A stretch of 64,000 nucleotides of DNA. Origin: Acinetobacter sp. ANC 3832 (GTDB lineage Bacteria > Pseudomonadota > Gammaproteobacteria > Pseudomonadales > Moraxellaceae). The stretch lies in assembly GCF_002135415.1 (NCBI RefSeq), contig NZ_NEGJ01000003.1, positions 248,001 through 312,000 of the forward strand, written 5' to 3'. Of this stretch, positions 44,714 through 54,755 are shown piece after piece; position 1 is the stretch's first letter; each line of letters starts with the position of its first letter. The translations under genes were made by a program, and so were the position numbers. A model generated the notes under the pieces. It was given only the letters and a program-made list of their open reading frames with translations, had not been told where the DNA came from and did no database searches.

Positions 44714-45670
44714 CTAAGGTAAATCTAATTTCTTTCGCATCTTTAATATATCCAATAAAGCAGTATCACGCAGTGACTGAAGATTTTTATCTCCCAGTTT
44801 AGTTAAAAACTTTTGCGTTTCTTCATTTAATACATCAATTTTTTCTTCAGATAAAGTGTATGGTTTCATATCTGCCCACCATTCAGACATTGGCTCACCC
44901 AAATGATGCATTGCTGCTTTAAAACCTTGCTGATTAGCCAACTGCATATTTAAATATGGACCAAAAATAGCCCAACGTAATCCTGGCCCATTGCTAATGG
45001 CAACATCAATATCTTCTGCGCTACACACCCCTTCAGAGACAAGATAAAAAGCTTCTCTCCAAATCGCTGACTGCAAACGATTCGCTACATGACCTTTAAT
45101 TTCTTTATGAATCAAAATAGACTTTTTACCTAAAGACTGATAAAAATCAAATGCATCTTGAATATAGCCTTGCTCAGTCTTTTTTCCACCAATAATTTCA
45201 ACCAGTGGCAGTAAATGGGGTGGATTAAATGGATGCCCAAGTACAATTCTTTCTGGATGAAGGCAATTATTTTGAATGTCTGATATTTTCAAACCAGAAG
45301 AACTGGAAGCGATGATCGTATCTTCAGGGCAATAATGGGTAATTTGTACATATAAGTCTTGTTTTAAATCAACTCTTTCAGGACCATTTTCTTGAATAAA
45401 ATCTGCATTTTTAACAGCACTCGCTAAATCTTTAAAAAAAGTGAGATTGTCTAAAACTTCAGAAACATTGTTCACCAATATTTCATCGTCTGCTTTATTC
45501 AGTTCAATTAAATCGAGTAAATAAGTCTCTACCCGATTTTTTAAATTCACTTCTGCATCAGGTGCAGGGTCAAAAGCATGTACCTGAAATCCTTTATTTA
45601 AAAAAAATGCTGCCCAACTGGCACCGATTACACCTGTGCCAATAATAGCAACTGTGTTCACTTGCTTCAT
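44714..45670 (-). CDS. 3-hydroxyacyl-CoA dehydrogenase-family (carnitine dehydrogenase-like) protein
   Basis: The 318-residue NAD-dependent dehydrogenase has an N-terminal Rossmann fold (VAIIGTGVIGASWAAFFLNKG, with GxGxxG near 10-15), followed by QENGPERVDLK, SSSSGL and HPFNPPHLLPLVEIIGG around the active site. The C-terminal domain contains SNGPGLRWAIFGP. This pattern is shared by L-carnitine dehydrogenase, L-gulonate dehydrogenase and relatives rather than FadB-type enzymes, so the substrate is open. I use the ATG at 45670. It is adjacent to, but 296 bases away from, the hydroxybutyrate dehydrogenase gene. Confidence 0.8.
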   Translation of the reverse strand: MKQVNTVAIIGTGVIGASWAAFFLNKGFQVHAFDPAPDAEVNLKNRVETYLLDLIELNKADDEILVNNVSEVLDNLTFFKDLASAVKNADFIQENGPERVDLKQDLYVQITHYCPEDTIIASSSSGLKISDIQNNCLHPERIVLGHPFNPPHLLPLVEIIGGKKTEQGYIQDAFDFYQSLGKKSILIHKEIKGHVANRLQSAIWREAFYLVSEGVCSAEDIDVAISNGPGLRWAIFGPYLNMQLANQQGFKAAMHHLGEPMSEWWADMKPYTLSEEKIDVLNEETQKFLTKLGDKNLQSLRDTALLDILKMRKKLDLP

Positions 45671-45965
45671 TGAATAAATCCCTTTGATCAAACAAGATTG
45701 AAATGATGGTCGAAGTCTACGACCAACACTTCAATTTGATATTTATATTCACGATGTTGAAAAATAATTTGATGTTTGTATATGCTTTTAAATATTGAAT
45801 AGGTCGTTTGAATGTATGTAGCTATACAATAAATCTATGCTAAATAGCGCTTTCTTTTCTGCTCTAGAAAAAAAGCGCTTTTTAAACAAATGCGAGGTTT
45901 TGAATAAAATGTCTAACTAAACAATAGAAGATATAAATTTCATATCTACATCATACATACTTACC

Positions 45966-46751
45966 TTATTGAGCAGTATAACCGCCATCCATCACAACAG
46001 CTTGACCTGTTACGCCACCTGCTTTATCACTGGCCAAGAAAATTGCGTAATCTGCAATTTCTTCAACACTTAGTAAACGCTTTTGCGGAACCATAGCTAA
46101 AATCACATCTTCCAATGCACTTTGTTCACTGACATTTCTATTTTTTGCTAAGTCTGCAATTTGCCCACGAACCAATGGTGTATCAACATAGCCTGGGCAT
46201 AAAGCATTCACCGTAATACCATCACGTGCTGCCTCCAAGGCTGCAACTTTGGTTAAACCAATCACACCATGTTTAGCACTGTTGTAGCCTGCTTTACCTG
46301 CAAAGCCAATCAAACCATTAATTGAAGCCATATTGATCACACGACCAAACTTTTGCGCTTTCATAATTGGTAAAGCATGTTTTATACCGATAAAAGAACC
46401 GACCAACATCACATTCAAAAGTTTTTGAAAAATCTCTGTTGGAAAGTCTTCAATGGCTGCAACATGCTGAAAACCCGCGTTATTAATTAAAATATCAAAA
46501 CGACCAAAAGTTTGATGAGCCAATGCAATCGCACCTTGATAAGCTTGTTCATCACTGACATCACAAGGTGCAGATAAAGCTTCAAAACCATCTTTAGTCA
46601 ATGCTTCTACAGTTTTTGTACATTGCTCAGCATTCATATCTGAAATAACAACTTTCGCACCTTCATGAGCAAATTTTTTCGCAATTTCAAGACCAATACC
46701 ACTTGCTGAACCTGTGATAAATGCAACTTTATCTTTAAGAAGTTGACTCAT
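45966..46751 (-). CDS. bdhA: 3-hydroxybutyrate dehydrogenase
   Basis: This short-chain dehydrogenase oxidises (R)-3-hydroxybutyrate to acetoacetate with NAD. The 261-residue protein has the TGSASGIG cofactor motif (about 14-21), NNAG (about 90), the catalytic Ser...Tyr-x-x-x-Lys (INMASINGL, then YNSAKHG), and the HBDH-type segments NALCPGYVDTPLVRGQI and GQAVVMDGGYTAQ at the end. It follows the GntP-type permease gene by about 40 bases, so the two are probably co-transcribed. scoAB nearby supplies the next step. Confidence 0.9.
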   Translation of the reverse strand: MSQLLKDKVAFITGSASGIGLEIAKKFAHEGAKVVISDMNAEQCTKTVEALTKDGFEALSAPCDVSDEQAYQGAIALAHQTFGRFDILINNAGFQHVAAIEDFPTEIFQKLLNVMLVGSFIGIKHALPIMKAQKFGRVINMASINGLIGFAGKAGYNSAKHGVIGLTKVAALEAARDGITVNALCPGYVDTPLVRGQIADLAKNRNVSEQSALEDVILAMVPQKRLLSVEEIADYAIFLASDKAGGVTGQAVVMDGGYTAQ

Positions 46752-46791
46752 TCTGTGCTCTCCATTTTATTTAGATAAAATACCAATATAT

Positions 46792-48216
46792 TTAAACAAT
46801 ACCGAACCATGTAAATGCTGCAATCGCAACAAATACCGCAATCGTTTTAATCACTGTAATCGCAAAAATATCTTTATATGATTGTTTATGTGTAAGTCCT
46901 GTCACTGCAAGTAATGTAATAACAGCACCATTATGCGGTAATGTGTCCATACCTCCTGAAGCCATAGCAACGATACGATGCATCACTTCCGCAGGAATAC
47001 CCATCGCAACAATTGCAGCATTATATTGATCTGCCATTGCACTTAAGGCAATACTCATTCCGCCTGATGCAGAACCCGTTACACCTGCCAAGACAGTAGT
47101 TGTCACAGCACCATTTACGAGTGGATTCGTGAATGTATGACCCAGTGCATGACTGATTAAAGCGAAGCCTGGAAGTGCTGCAATGATTGCGCCAAAACCG
47201 TACTCTGATGCTGTATTCATCACAGCAAGTAAAGAGCCACTAATACTGGCATTTACCCCATCTTTAAAACCACTATAAACACGACGAAAATCAAATAATA
47301 ATGCTGTAACAATCCCAACGATCAACGCCAAACCAACAGCCCAAATGGCTGAGGTTTTCGCAACATCAACACTATATGCAGCTAAACCAATGGCATTAAA
47401 ATCAAAGCCATTTGGATACCATTCTTTAATTGCCGTTGATAAATACTTATTCATCACAGCAACTAGAATTAAAGGCACAAATGCTAAAAATTGACGGAAA
47501 CCTGAACCATTTGAAGTATTATCAACACTTGTATCTAACTGCTTTAACTCTGCTTCTGAAAGCGTTATCCCAGTCGCAAAACCATCTCCATTTCTTGCCG
47601 CTACTCGACGGCGCCATTCTAAATAGCTTAAACCAGTTCCCAAAACAAATATTGCGCCAATAATTCCTAAGAACGGTGCTGCATAAATATCAGTTCCAAA
47701 AAATGTGGTTGGAATAACATTTTGAATCTGGGGTGTACCTGGTAATGCATCCATCGTAAATGAAAATGCACCTAAAGCGATTGTTCCTGGAATTAAACGC
47801 TTAGGAATATTAGCTTGTCTAAACAACTGGTTTGCAAATGGATAAACTGCAAATACAACAACAAATAAACTTACACCGCTATAGGTTAAAATTGCACCTA
47901 AAAGTACAACAGTCAGCATTGCATTTTTTGAACCAATCAATTTAACAATCGTTTTCGCAATTGATTCTGCAATACCAGACATTTCAACGACTTTACCAAA
48001 GATTGCACCCAGTAAAAAAACAAGGAAATAATCTTTAATAAAGCCCACCATTTTCGGCATAAAAACGCCAGAATAAAATGGTAGAACATTTTCAGGATTA
48101 ATTAAAAAAACGGCCAATAAGGCACAGATCGGTGCCATCAGAATCACTGAAAAGCCACGATAAGCTGTGAACATTAACAGCCCGAGAGATAGTAAAATAA
48201 CGCATAAATCCCACAT
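46792..48216 (-). CDS. GntP-family permease, probable 3-hydroxybutyrate importer
   Basis: The 474-residue membrane protein has about twelve helices and GntP-like segments (LGAILTYSGVSLFVVVFAVYPF, FTMDALPGTPQIQNVIPTTFFG, and GVTGSASGGMSIALSAM near the C-terminus). GntP-family permeases carry gluconate and other hydroxy acids. Co-transcription with hydroxybutyrate dehydrogenase makes 3-hydroxybutyrate the likely substrate here. It heads the two-gene unit, 615 bases from the divergent LysR gene. Confidence 0.85.
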   Translation of the reverse strand: MWDLCVILLSLGLLMFTAYRGFSVILMAPICALLAVFLINPENVLPFYSGVFMPKMVGFIKDYFLVFLLGAIFGKVVEMSGIAESIAKTIVKLIGSKNAMLTVVLLGAILTYSGVSLFVVVFAVYPFANQLFRQANIPKRLIPGTIALGAFSFTMDALPGTPQIQNVIPTTFFGTDIYAAPFLGIIGAIFVLGTGLSYLEWRRRVAARNGDGFATGITLSEAELKQLDTSVDNTSNGSGFRQFLAFVPLILVAVMNKYLSTAIKEWYPNGFDFNAIGLAAYSVDVAKTSAIWAVGLALIVGIVTALLFDFRRVYSGFKDGVNASISGSLLAVMNTASEYGFGAIIAALPGFALISHALGHTFTNPLVNGAVTTTVLAGVTGSASGGMSIALSAMADQYNAAIVAMGIPAEVMHRIVAMASGGMDTLPHNGAVITLLAVTGLTHKQSYKDIFAITVIKTIAVFVAIAAFTWFGIV

Positions 48217-48831
48217 ATTCTTTTACTCCATTTAAAAAGAATATATAGCAGGCTCAACCTAAATATTTTTAAAATACAAAGAGGTCTTCCTAACCATAAT
48301 ATAAAAATAAATAGACACCTTACATAAGACCTTTCAATTTTTCTTGATAGAAGAAAAATACTATAAGACCGTACTGAGAGAAAATGTCTAATTTAATCAG
48401 CTTCATTTAAACAATAAATTTCTTACATACAGATGAAAATCTTCTTTTTTAGACTTCTTATATCCTTCCTTTTATTTTCCTTTTACCTAAGGTGAAATAA
48501 AAAGTTCCATACAAAAAATCCAATATGCAATGATTATTTAAATGAAAAATTCCGTAGATCAAAATATAAAACAAATAACTCATGTTATATATTGAATTTT
48601 TTAATTGATTAATATAAAAAATTCATCAATCTAAAATAAATGTACAACAGACTTAAAATTAAAAACTTAAAAGTATATTTTAGAAAATTAATTTATATTT
48701 AAATTCTAGTTACTTGGCTTTAAATTAAGCGAATGTGTTCAGCCTTTATTTAGCTTATAATGATTGAAGGTATTGCTTTATCTTTAAGCAATATTTTTTG
48801 AAATAAAGATCATAAAAGATTAGGTTTACTC
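48217..48831. other. Long AT-rich divergent intergenic region
   Basis: About 615 bases separate the GntP permease from the LysR gene. It is very AT-rich with short repeats. I see no open frame, RNA gene or clear hairpin. It is long for a simple divergent promoter. Confidence 0.4.
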
Positions 48832-49731
48832 ATGACACTGAAACAATTAAAAGCATTTTTAATCTTGGCACGTACACTAAATTATGCAAATGCATCCAAT
48901 GATTTATGTATTAGCCAATCTGCTTTAAGTTTAAGTATCAAAAGCTTAGAAGAAGAACTTGGAGGTAAATTATTTAAGCGTAATACCCGCCGAGTAGAAA
49001 TGACTTTAGAAGGTGAATCCCTGATTCCTTTTGCTAAAAAATTACTCGCAAATTGGGAAGACATGGAGAAAGATGTCAAACAACGCTTTAAACTAAACCG
49101 TGGGATATTGAATATTGCATCTATGCCCTTCACCACTCATGCAATTTTACCTGAAGCTATTCATCGTTTTCTTAAAGATCACCCCAATATCAGCTTTTCA
49201 ATTCATGATATTCCCAATGAAAAAATTATTGAAAATATTCAAGAAGGAATTTTTGAACTTGGTATTTGTTTTGAACCAATCTTAAATGATCAACTGGAAT
49301 TTAAACCTTTATTTCATGAGGATTTCCTTGCTTTAGTCCCAAATGATCATGCCTTAGCTGAACGTACTTCTGTGACATGGAAAGAATTGTGTTCAAACCC
49401 TTTTATCACACTGCAAAATCCATCTATCATTCGGCATATTATTGAACAAAAATGCTATAAAAATGATTTAGTTTTAGACCTAAAAGTAGAATGTCATCAA
49501 ATTAGTTCCCTTTCACATTTCGTTGCTTATGGGATGGGTGTAAGTGCTATTCCTCGTCATTTTCAAAATTTCATAGATAAAGAACATAATGTGTTAATTG
49601 AAATAGAAGATGGGGATGTTGATATGCCTGTAGGTCTTGTTTATAAAAAAGATTTTCCGATGTCAAATATCTCAGCTCAATTTAAAAATGCACTTTGCGA
49701 ATATTATTCAAATATAAATCACATCAAATAA
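48832..49731 (+). CDS. LysR-type regulator of the hydroxybutyrate locus
   Basis: The 299-residue protein starts MTLKQLKAFLILARTLNYANA with the LysR winged helix (ASNDLCISQSALSLSIKSLEEELGGKLFKRNTRRV). The effector domain follows, with the usual I/V-x-H/D hinge segments. It lies between divergent gntP-bdhA and downstream scoAB, and probably controls both; the inducer is unknown. It is followed by a hairpin at 49838-49868 before scoA. Confidence 0.85.
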   Translation: MTLKQLKAFLILARTLNYANASNDLCISQSALSLSIKSLEEELGGKLFKRNTRRVEMTLEGESLIPFAKKLLANWEDMEKDVKQRFKLNRGILNIASMPFTTHAILPEAIHRFLKDHPNISFSIHDIPNEKIIENIQEGIFELGICFEPILNDQLEFKPLFHEDFLALVPNDHALAERTSVTWKELCSNPFITLQNPSIIRHIIEQKCYKNDLVLDLKVECHQISSLSHFVAYGMGVSAIPRHFQNFIDKEHNVLIEIEDGDVDMPVGLVYKKDFPMSNISAQFKNALCEYYSNINHIK

Positions 49732-49835
49732 TAAATATCCTACATAAATTTTAATTTCGATTAAAGAGTGAATATAAAATACTTTTAAATAGCTTAGTAC
49801 TCCATCAACCTATTAAAATAAAAATGTACTAAAAA

Positions 49836-49869
49836 AAGATTAATGAGTTTTTCTCATTAACCCTTTTAA
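49836..49869 (+). terminator. Hairpin after the LysR gene
   Basis: TTAATGAG and CTCATTAA pair across TTTTT, with CCCTTTT beyond. It separates the regulator from scoA. Confidence 0.65.
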
Positions 49870-49935
49870 ATAATTAACTTCTATAGATGAATATGTCCTG
49901 CTAATAATAAATCCACTAATGGATATAGAGTTATA

Positions 49936-50643
49936 ATGATGAATAAGGTTGTAGCGAATGCTCATGCCGCACTTCAAGATATCGTAGCAGATCATCAAGT
50001 TTTAGCTGTTGGTGGTTTTGGTCTTTGCGGAATTCCAGAAGCACTGATTGATGCATTAAAAGAAACGGGTGTCAAAAATTTAACCTGTATTTCCAATAAT
50101 GCAGGTGTTGATGATTTTGGCTTAGGCAAACTTTTACAAACTAAGCAAATTAAAAAAATGATTTCATCCTATGTCGGTGAAAACAAAGAGTTTGAACGTC
50201 AATATTTAAATGGCGAACTTGAAGTAGAACTTACACCTCAGGGTACATTGGCTGAAAAATTACGCTCAGGTGGTGCTGGTATTCCTGCATTCTTCACTCA
50301 AACAGGTGTTGGTACACTCATTGCTGATGGCAAAGAAGTCCGTGAATTTGATGGCAAAAAATATATTTTAGAACGATCTCTGACTGCTGACGTTGCTTTA
50401 GTCAAAGCTTATAAAGCAGATAAAGCCGGCAATTTAGTGTTCCGTAAAACAGCACGTAACTTTAACCCAGAATGTGCTGTTGCTGGGAAATTTACAATTG
50501 TTGAAGTGGAACACATTGTAGAAATTGGTGAAATTGATCCTGATGAAATTCATTTATCAGGCATTTATATCAACCGAATTATACTCAATGCAGCACCTGA
50601 AAAGCGCATTGAACAATTGACCTTAAAAGCAGTGGAGGCTTAA
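49936..50643 (+). CDS. scoA: 3-oxoacid CoA-transferase subunit A
   Basis: ScoA and ScoB move CoA from succinyl-CoA to acetoacetate. The 235-residue protein has the CoA-transferase alpha signature [17 protein letters not shown] (about 24-41) and the [17 protein letters not shown] segment (about 53-69). The start region is ATGATG, so the first or second Met is possible. scoB begins three bases after its stop, so the two subunits are coupled. Dehydrocarnitine CoA-transferase has the same fold, and is an alternative. Confidence 0.9.
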   Translation: MMNKVVANAHAALQDIVADHQVLAVGGFGLCGIPEALIDALKETGVKNLTCISNNAGVDDFGLGKLLQTKQIKKMISSYVGENKEFERQYLNGELEVELTPQGTLAEKLRSGGAGIPAFFTQTGVGTLIADGKEVREFDGKKYILERSLTADVALVKAYKADKAGNLVFRKTARNFNPECAVAGKFTIVEVEHIVEIGEIDPDEIHLSGIYINRIILNAAPEKRIEQLTLKAVEA

Positions 50644-50646
50644 ATC

Positions 50647-51294
50647 ATGGCTTGGACACGCAATGAAATGGCACAACGCGCAGCACTTGAACTTGAAGAT
50701 GGTTTTTATGTCAACTTAGGGATTGGTCTTCCAACACTTGTTGCCAACTATATTCCAGAAGACATTAATGTTTGGCTACAGTCAGAAAATGGTTTATTGG
50801 GTATTGATGAATTCCCGACTGCTGAAACCGTCGATGCTGATTTAATTAATGCAGGTAAACAAACAGTAACTGCTCGAAAAGGCGCATCATTTTTTTCTAG
50901 TTCAGAATCTTTTGCCATGATCCGTGGTGGTCATGTCAACATCGCCATTTTAGGTGCAATGGAAGTATCCAAAACTGGTGATTTAGCCAATTGGATGATT
51001 CCAGGTAAAAAAGTAAAAGGCATGGGCGGTGCAATGGATTTAGTTGCAGGCGTTCAAAAAGTTGTGGTACTGATGGAACACAATGCGAAAGATGGCAGTC
51101 CTAAAATTGTGAAACAATGCAGCCTTCCACTCACAGGACAGGCCGTGGTTAATCGTATCATCACTGACTTAGGCGTTATGGATATTACAGCAAATGGTGT
51201 TCAACTCATTGAGCTTGCTAAAGATGTCAGTTTAGAACAAATTAAAGCTGCAACAGGAATAGAATTCCTGAATAAAGATTTAAATGTTGCCTAA
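50647..51294 (+). CDS. scoB: 3-oxoacid CoA-transferase subunit B
   Basis: The 215-residue catalytic subunit starts [20 protein letters not shown] and contains [16 protein letters not shown]. The nucleophilic glutamate is in QSENGLLGI (about residue 48), and the [13 protein letters not shown] segment (about 121-133) follows. It completes the acetoacetate-activating step after hydroxybutyrate dehydrogenase. A strong hairpin terminator follows. Confidence 0.9.
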   Translation: MAWTRNEMAQRAALELEDGFYVNLGIGLPTLVANYIPEDINVWLQSENGLLGIDEFPTAETVDADLINAGKQTVTARKGASFFSSSESFAMIRGGHVNIAILGAMEVSKTGDLANWMIPGKKVKGMGGAMDLVAGVQKVVVLMEHNAKDGSPKIVKQCSLPLTGQAVVNRIITDLGVMDITANGVQLIELAKDVSLEQIKAATGIEFLNKDLNVA

Positions 51295-51327
51295 TCGTAT
51301 TTAGTCTTCTGTATCAATAAATATATT

Positions 51328-51358
51328 TTAGAGCAGTCTAGACTGCTCTAATTTTTTC
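51328..51358 (+). terminator. Terminator after scoB
   Basis: TAGAGCAGTC and GACTGCTCTA are complementary with TA in the centre, followed by six T. Confidence 0.85.
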
Positions 51359-51491
51359 TTAAGAATTGAAAAGCCCCAAACATCGAATAATTAAGGCTTT
51401 TATTAGAATGGTTTCACCTTCATTAAATAACTTTTCTAACCTAAATTCCAATTAAATCAATAATAAGTTATTACAATAGACAACTCGCATA

Positions 51492-52568
51492 GGCTTTGTT
51501 GCATAAATATTTTAAAGATAAAGCTACCTAGATTACTCAAATTTAAGATGCAATTTGGGTGTGAGGACGACCTAATTTTTGAATTTATTCAAGATCGCTA
51601 CGCGTACATGAATCTCATTCACCTGACCAGGAAAGCTCCTTGCCGTTAATTTATCTCCTAATAATTTGACGCAATGCATCTCGATTTCCACCAAACTTCG
51701 ACGATGGTATCCAGACCACTTTTTCCAAATGGTTTTTCCTAGCTGTTTGACTGTTTTCAATAATTCATTCCGCTCAATGGACCTTACTTGTTTATCTTTC
51801 CAAGGCTCTGCATTCTTTCTTGGTGGACTGACTGCATATGCTTGATGATCTGAAATGAGCTGTCGGCAGCATTTAGTGTCATAAGCTTCATCGCTATAAA
51901 CAGAGTCAATCTTCTCATCCAATAGAATTTGAGCGAGTAAGTTTTCTAGTACTTTTGAGTCACTGACATCGTTCGTAGTGAGCTGAACAGTACGTATTTG
52001 CAGGGTTTTAGCATATATGCCGATATGAAGTTTACGCCATTGGCGACGATATTCAGGTGCATATTTTTTCGTTTCCATTCACCTTAACCTAAAAACTTCA
52101 AGCCAGTAAAATCTACGATGAGCAGTATATTGTGCAAGGAAGAGGATCACTACTTTTTTGATAGCTAACGCAATATCAATGTACTTTTGTCTTCTGCAAA
52201 GTGTAGAGTACGAATATCACTGATATTCGGGGCTGTCTAGCCCAGAAAGTTTAATAAAACTTTGGACAAAGCCTGTGACCATACGTAAAGAAAGTCTAAA
52301 GAGATATTTGATCATCAAACAGCATTGAATAGCTGTATCGGAATAGATTTGATTTCGACAGTGTTTACCTTTTGGCTAAGCATACCACTGAGTGTTAGGA
52401 TCAAACCAAATAGAAATATTACCTCGGTTGATTAAGGCTCGATTGTATGAGGACCAATTCATTGTACGGTAGGTTTTAGGTATTGGCTTATTCATCTGGA
52501 AACTATATTGCTGAATAAACATTTGATAATAGCTTCGTGTAACAAATCCTATTAAATGCAACAGGTTT
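51492..52568 (-). mobile_element. Decayed IS5-family (IS903-like) element
   Basis: The left end GGCTTTGTTGCATAAATAT matches the end of IS903/IS5-type elements. The right end, reading inward, is the degenerate AAACCTGTTGCATTTAAT. The reading frames run on the reverse strand and are broken. The element sits between the scoB terminator and tRNA-Val. Confidence 0.8.
51572..52497 (-). pseudogene. IS5/IS903-like transposase, broken
   Basis: The N-terminal part (ATG near 52495) reads MNKPIPKTYRTMNWSSYNRA, then LINRGNISIWFDPNTQWYA and hits a stop at 52376. Further residues such as KHCRNQIYSD and the segment after it lie in shifted frames. A second frame (52078 to 51572) has METKKYAPEYRRQWRKLHIG, then SDEAYDTKCCRQLI and SPPRKNAEPW with the DDE region, and KKWSGYHRRSLVEIEMHCVK near the end. 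The parts match one IS5-family transposase carrying several lesions. Confidence 0.8.
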
Positions 52569-52581
52569 AACAATCAAGAGA

Positions 52582-52620
52582 CATTAAAAAAGGCTTACAA
52601 GTTATACTTGTAAGCCTTTG
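52582..52620 (-). terminator. Terminator after tRNA-Val
   Basis: GGCTTACAAG and CTTGTAAGCC form a perfect 10-bp stem with loop TATAA, followed on the reverse strand by six T. Confidence 0.85.
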
Positions 52621-52625
52621 AATAT

Positions 52626-52702
52626 TGGTAGGTATAAGCAGACTCGAACTGCTGACCTCTACGATGTCAACGTAGCGCTCTAACCAACTGAGCTATACAC
52701 CT
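52626..52702 (-). tRNA. tRNA-Val (GAC)
   Basis: A 77-base reverse-strand cloverleaf with acceptor AGGTGTA pairing with TATACCT (one G-T), discriminator A and encoded CCA. The anticodon arm CTACGTTGACATCGTAG gives GAC. The T loop is AGCAGTTCGAGTCTGCT. It lies 22 bases downstream of the transglutaminase operon, and ends at its own terminator. Confidence 0.93.
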
Positions 52703-52723
52703 AATATATGGAAAGCATGATAT

Positions 52724-54754
52724 TCATTTTTCAGAATCAAGACAAGGCTTTTTAGCTTTTTTTAGTTCGGTAGAACATTCTTTGAGCAAGTTTTTTAAAT
52801 TTGATAAAACTTTACTATCTTTCTGTTCTAAATACATAATTTTTTGAAATAAAAGATTAGCTTGGTCAAATAAATCTGCTCGATTAGAATCCTTCGATAA
52901 TCGTTTCATCCATTGTTGGAAAGTTTCATAATCTGCTTTTTTATGCTCAAGTAATAATTGTTTAGAAAATACATCTAGTACACAATCCAAAGCAGAACGT
53001 TGCTTATACTGTTTCCACTTATATACAACAACATATACAAAGCTAAGAAACAATAAACCTAAAATCAAAATAATTCCAAAACCATAGCCAGTATCTAGAC
53101 CTAACTTTTTAAGCCAATTATTCTGTTTTTCTGCGTCATAACCAATAATCTTACTTTGCCATTGATAACTGGCGTAATCACTCCAAATTCTTAACTCTTT
53201 TAACATTGAATACTGTTGATAATGCCAATTTGACTCCTCTGTATTGCCAAAAATTTGCTGATCATTTGCAATATAATCTTGCATACCTTGATCAATACGT
53301 TGCGGAGCAACAATAAAAGTAGGATCTACTCTCTGCCACTGATCATTTACATATACCTCCGTCCATGCATGAGCATCAAGTTGTCTTACCTCCCAACTTT
53401 GACCATCAGGTGCAAGTGCTCCACCTTGATACCCCACTACAACACGTGCAGGAATTCCCACATAACGCATCAACATGACAAAACTAGATGCATAATGTTC
53501 ACAAAAGCCTTGTCGGGACTGAAATAGAAAATCATCAACTCTATTTTGTCCTAAACGCCCAGGACTTAAAGTATAAATAAAATGATTATTTTTATACCAT
53601 TGCAATACATTAGATATATATTTCCCAGGGTTTTGATCGCTCGCTTTAAATAATTGTTGTGCTAATTCTTGGGATTTTGTATCTACGCGCTGTATATATT
53701 GCTGATTATATTTTTGCTCAAACTCTAAATAATGAGCATCTTTTTCAGAAGCAATTTTATTGGTTACCCATTTCAAGCGAATGGGTTGAGTCCTTTGTAC
53801 TGCTCGATTTGGTGTAATCGACCAATCTTGATGTAATTGAAACTGAGGGTCTAAAGGGACGGATTTTTCTAAACCCATCACCCATTGCGTTCGATAATCT
53901 GCAGCTAAATATTGATACTCAAATATTGACTTTTCTTGATTTGAACGCTCAATCTGTTTTACTTGTTTATTAAAATCACTGCTTGTCCATGTTGTTCCAT
54001 CATACTGATCTAACACCATCGCTCGCCAATATAAATCTTGACGAGGTGGTAATTGTTTCATATTTCCAAGAATTCGAAATGCTAAAGCAGAAGATTGAGA
54101 TAACTCTGCAATATCGCCTGGTGACATTCGATCACTTACCCCAGTGACTGCTTTATTACTCGAAATCGGTATTTGCCAAAGTGGCGGTAATCTTGGGAAA
54201 AATAAAAAAAGTAAAATAAAGAACGGAAGCGCTAAACCAATGAATTTTAGAATATGCTTTATATCAGTTTTTAAAGACTGAACTGTTGTTACAACATGTT
54301 GATATTGACTGGTTTGAATTCGATATAATCCAACCAAACAGCTGATTAAGCAGGCTAAAACAATCAATGCCATCCAAAAAGATTGGCTGTATAAAAATAA
54401 ACTTGCACTGACAAAAAGTGCAAAATTAAAAAGAATAATCAAATCTCTTTTTTTCTGTGTTTCTAATGCTTTTGCATATAAAAAAGTTGCCAGTACAGCT
54501 GTTCCCGCTTCAACCCCTAAAAAGCTTTTATAGCTGATGTATATAATGGCTAAAGCCACTAATACGAATAATATTTTCGCTAGTTTAGGAAAATCTGTCT
54601 TTTTTTTCTGAACTTGTTTTTGATAAAACCAAAATAAAGCGACTATTTGTATAAAAAATAGAATGCTTAAGAAAACGGGAATAAATGCAATTTGAGCAAG
54701 CCAAATCAGACTTAGCATGAGTAGAATTGAAATTTGTATAGAACGATTCATCAT
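52724..54754 (-). CDS. tgpA: TgpA-like membrane transglutaminase (DUF3488 and transglutaminase core)
   Basis: The 676-residue protein has about six N-terminal transmembrane helices (DUF3488). A periplasmic transglutaminase-like domain follows (QGFCEHYASSFVMLMRYVGIPARVV with the catalytic Cys near residue 435, then LDAHAWTEVYVNDQWQRVDPT with the His and Asp), then a further helix and a basic cytoplasmic tail. In Pseudomonas aeruginosa the relative TgpA is essential. I start at 54754, one base from the DUF58 stop, giving a hydrophobic start. It is the last gene of the moxR-DUF58-tgpA operon. Confidence 0.87.
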   Translation of the reverse strand: MMNRSIQISILLMLSLIWLAQIAFIPVFLSILFFIQIVALFWFYQKQVQKKKTDFPKLAKILFVLVALAIIYISYKSFLGVEAGTAVLATFLYAKALETQKKRDLIILFNFALFVSASLFLYSQSFWMALIVLACLISCLVGLYRIQTSQYQHVVTTVQSLKTDIKHILKFIGLALPFFILLFLFFPRLPPLWQIPISSNKAVTGVSDRMSPGDIAELSQSSALAFRILGNMKQLPPRQDLYWRAMVLDQYDGTTWTSSDFNKQVKQIERSNQEKSIFEYQYLAADYRTQWVMGLEKSVPLDPQFQLHQDWSITPNRAVQRTQPIRLKWVTNKIASEKDAHYLEFEQKYNQQYIQRVDTKSQELAQQLFKASDQNPGKYISNVLQWYKNNHFIYTLSPGRLGQNRVDDFLFQSRQGFCEHYASSFVMLMRYVGIPARVVVGYQGGALAPDGQSWEVRQLDAHAWTEVYVNDQWQRVDPTFIVAPQRIDQGMQDYIANDQQIFGNTEESNWHYQQYSMLKELRIWSDYASYQWQSKIIGYDAEKQNNWLKKLGLDTGYGFGIILILGLLFLSFVYVVVYKWKQYKQRSALDCVLDVFSKQLLLEHKKADYETFQQWMKRLSKDSNRADLFDQANLLFQKIMYLEQKDSKVLSNLKNLLKECSTELKKAKKPCLDSEK

Positions 54755-54755
54755 T

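Noticed and set aside
45845..45880. Terminator after bdhA (AGCGCTTT...AAAGCGCT)
   Set aside because: The stem exists, but the T-run is on the forward-strand side, where no gene ends. I do not call it a bdhA terminator.
48217..48831. A gene or small RNA in the long gap before the LysR gene
   Set aside because: No frame of useful length, no ribosome-binding site and no terminator-like hairpin could be found.
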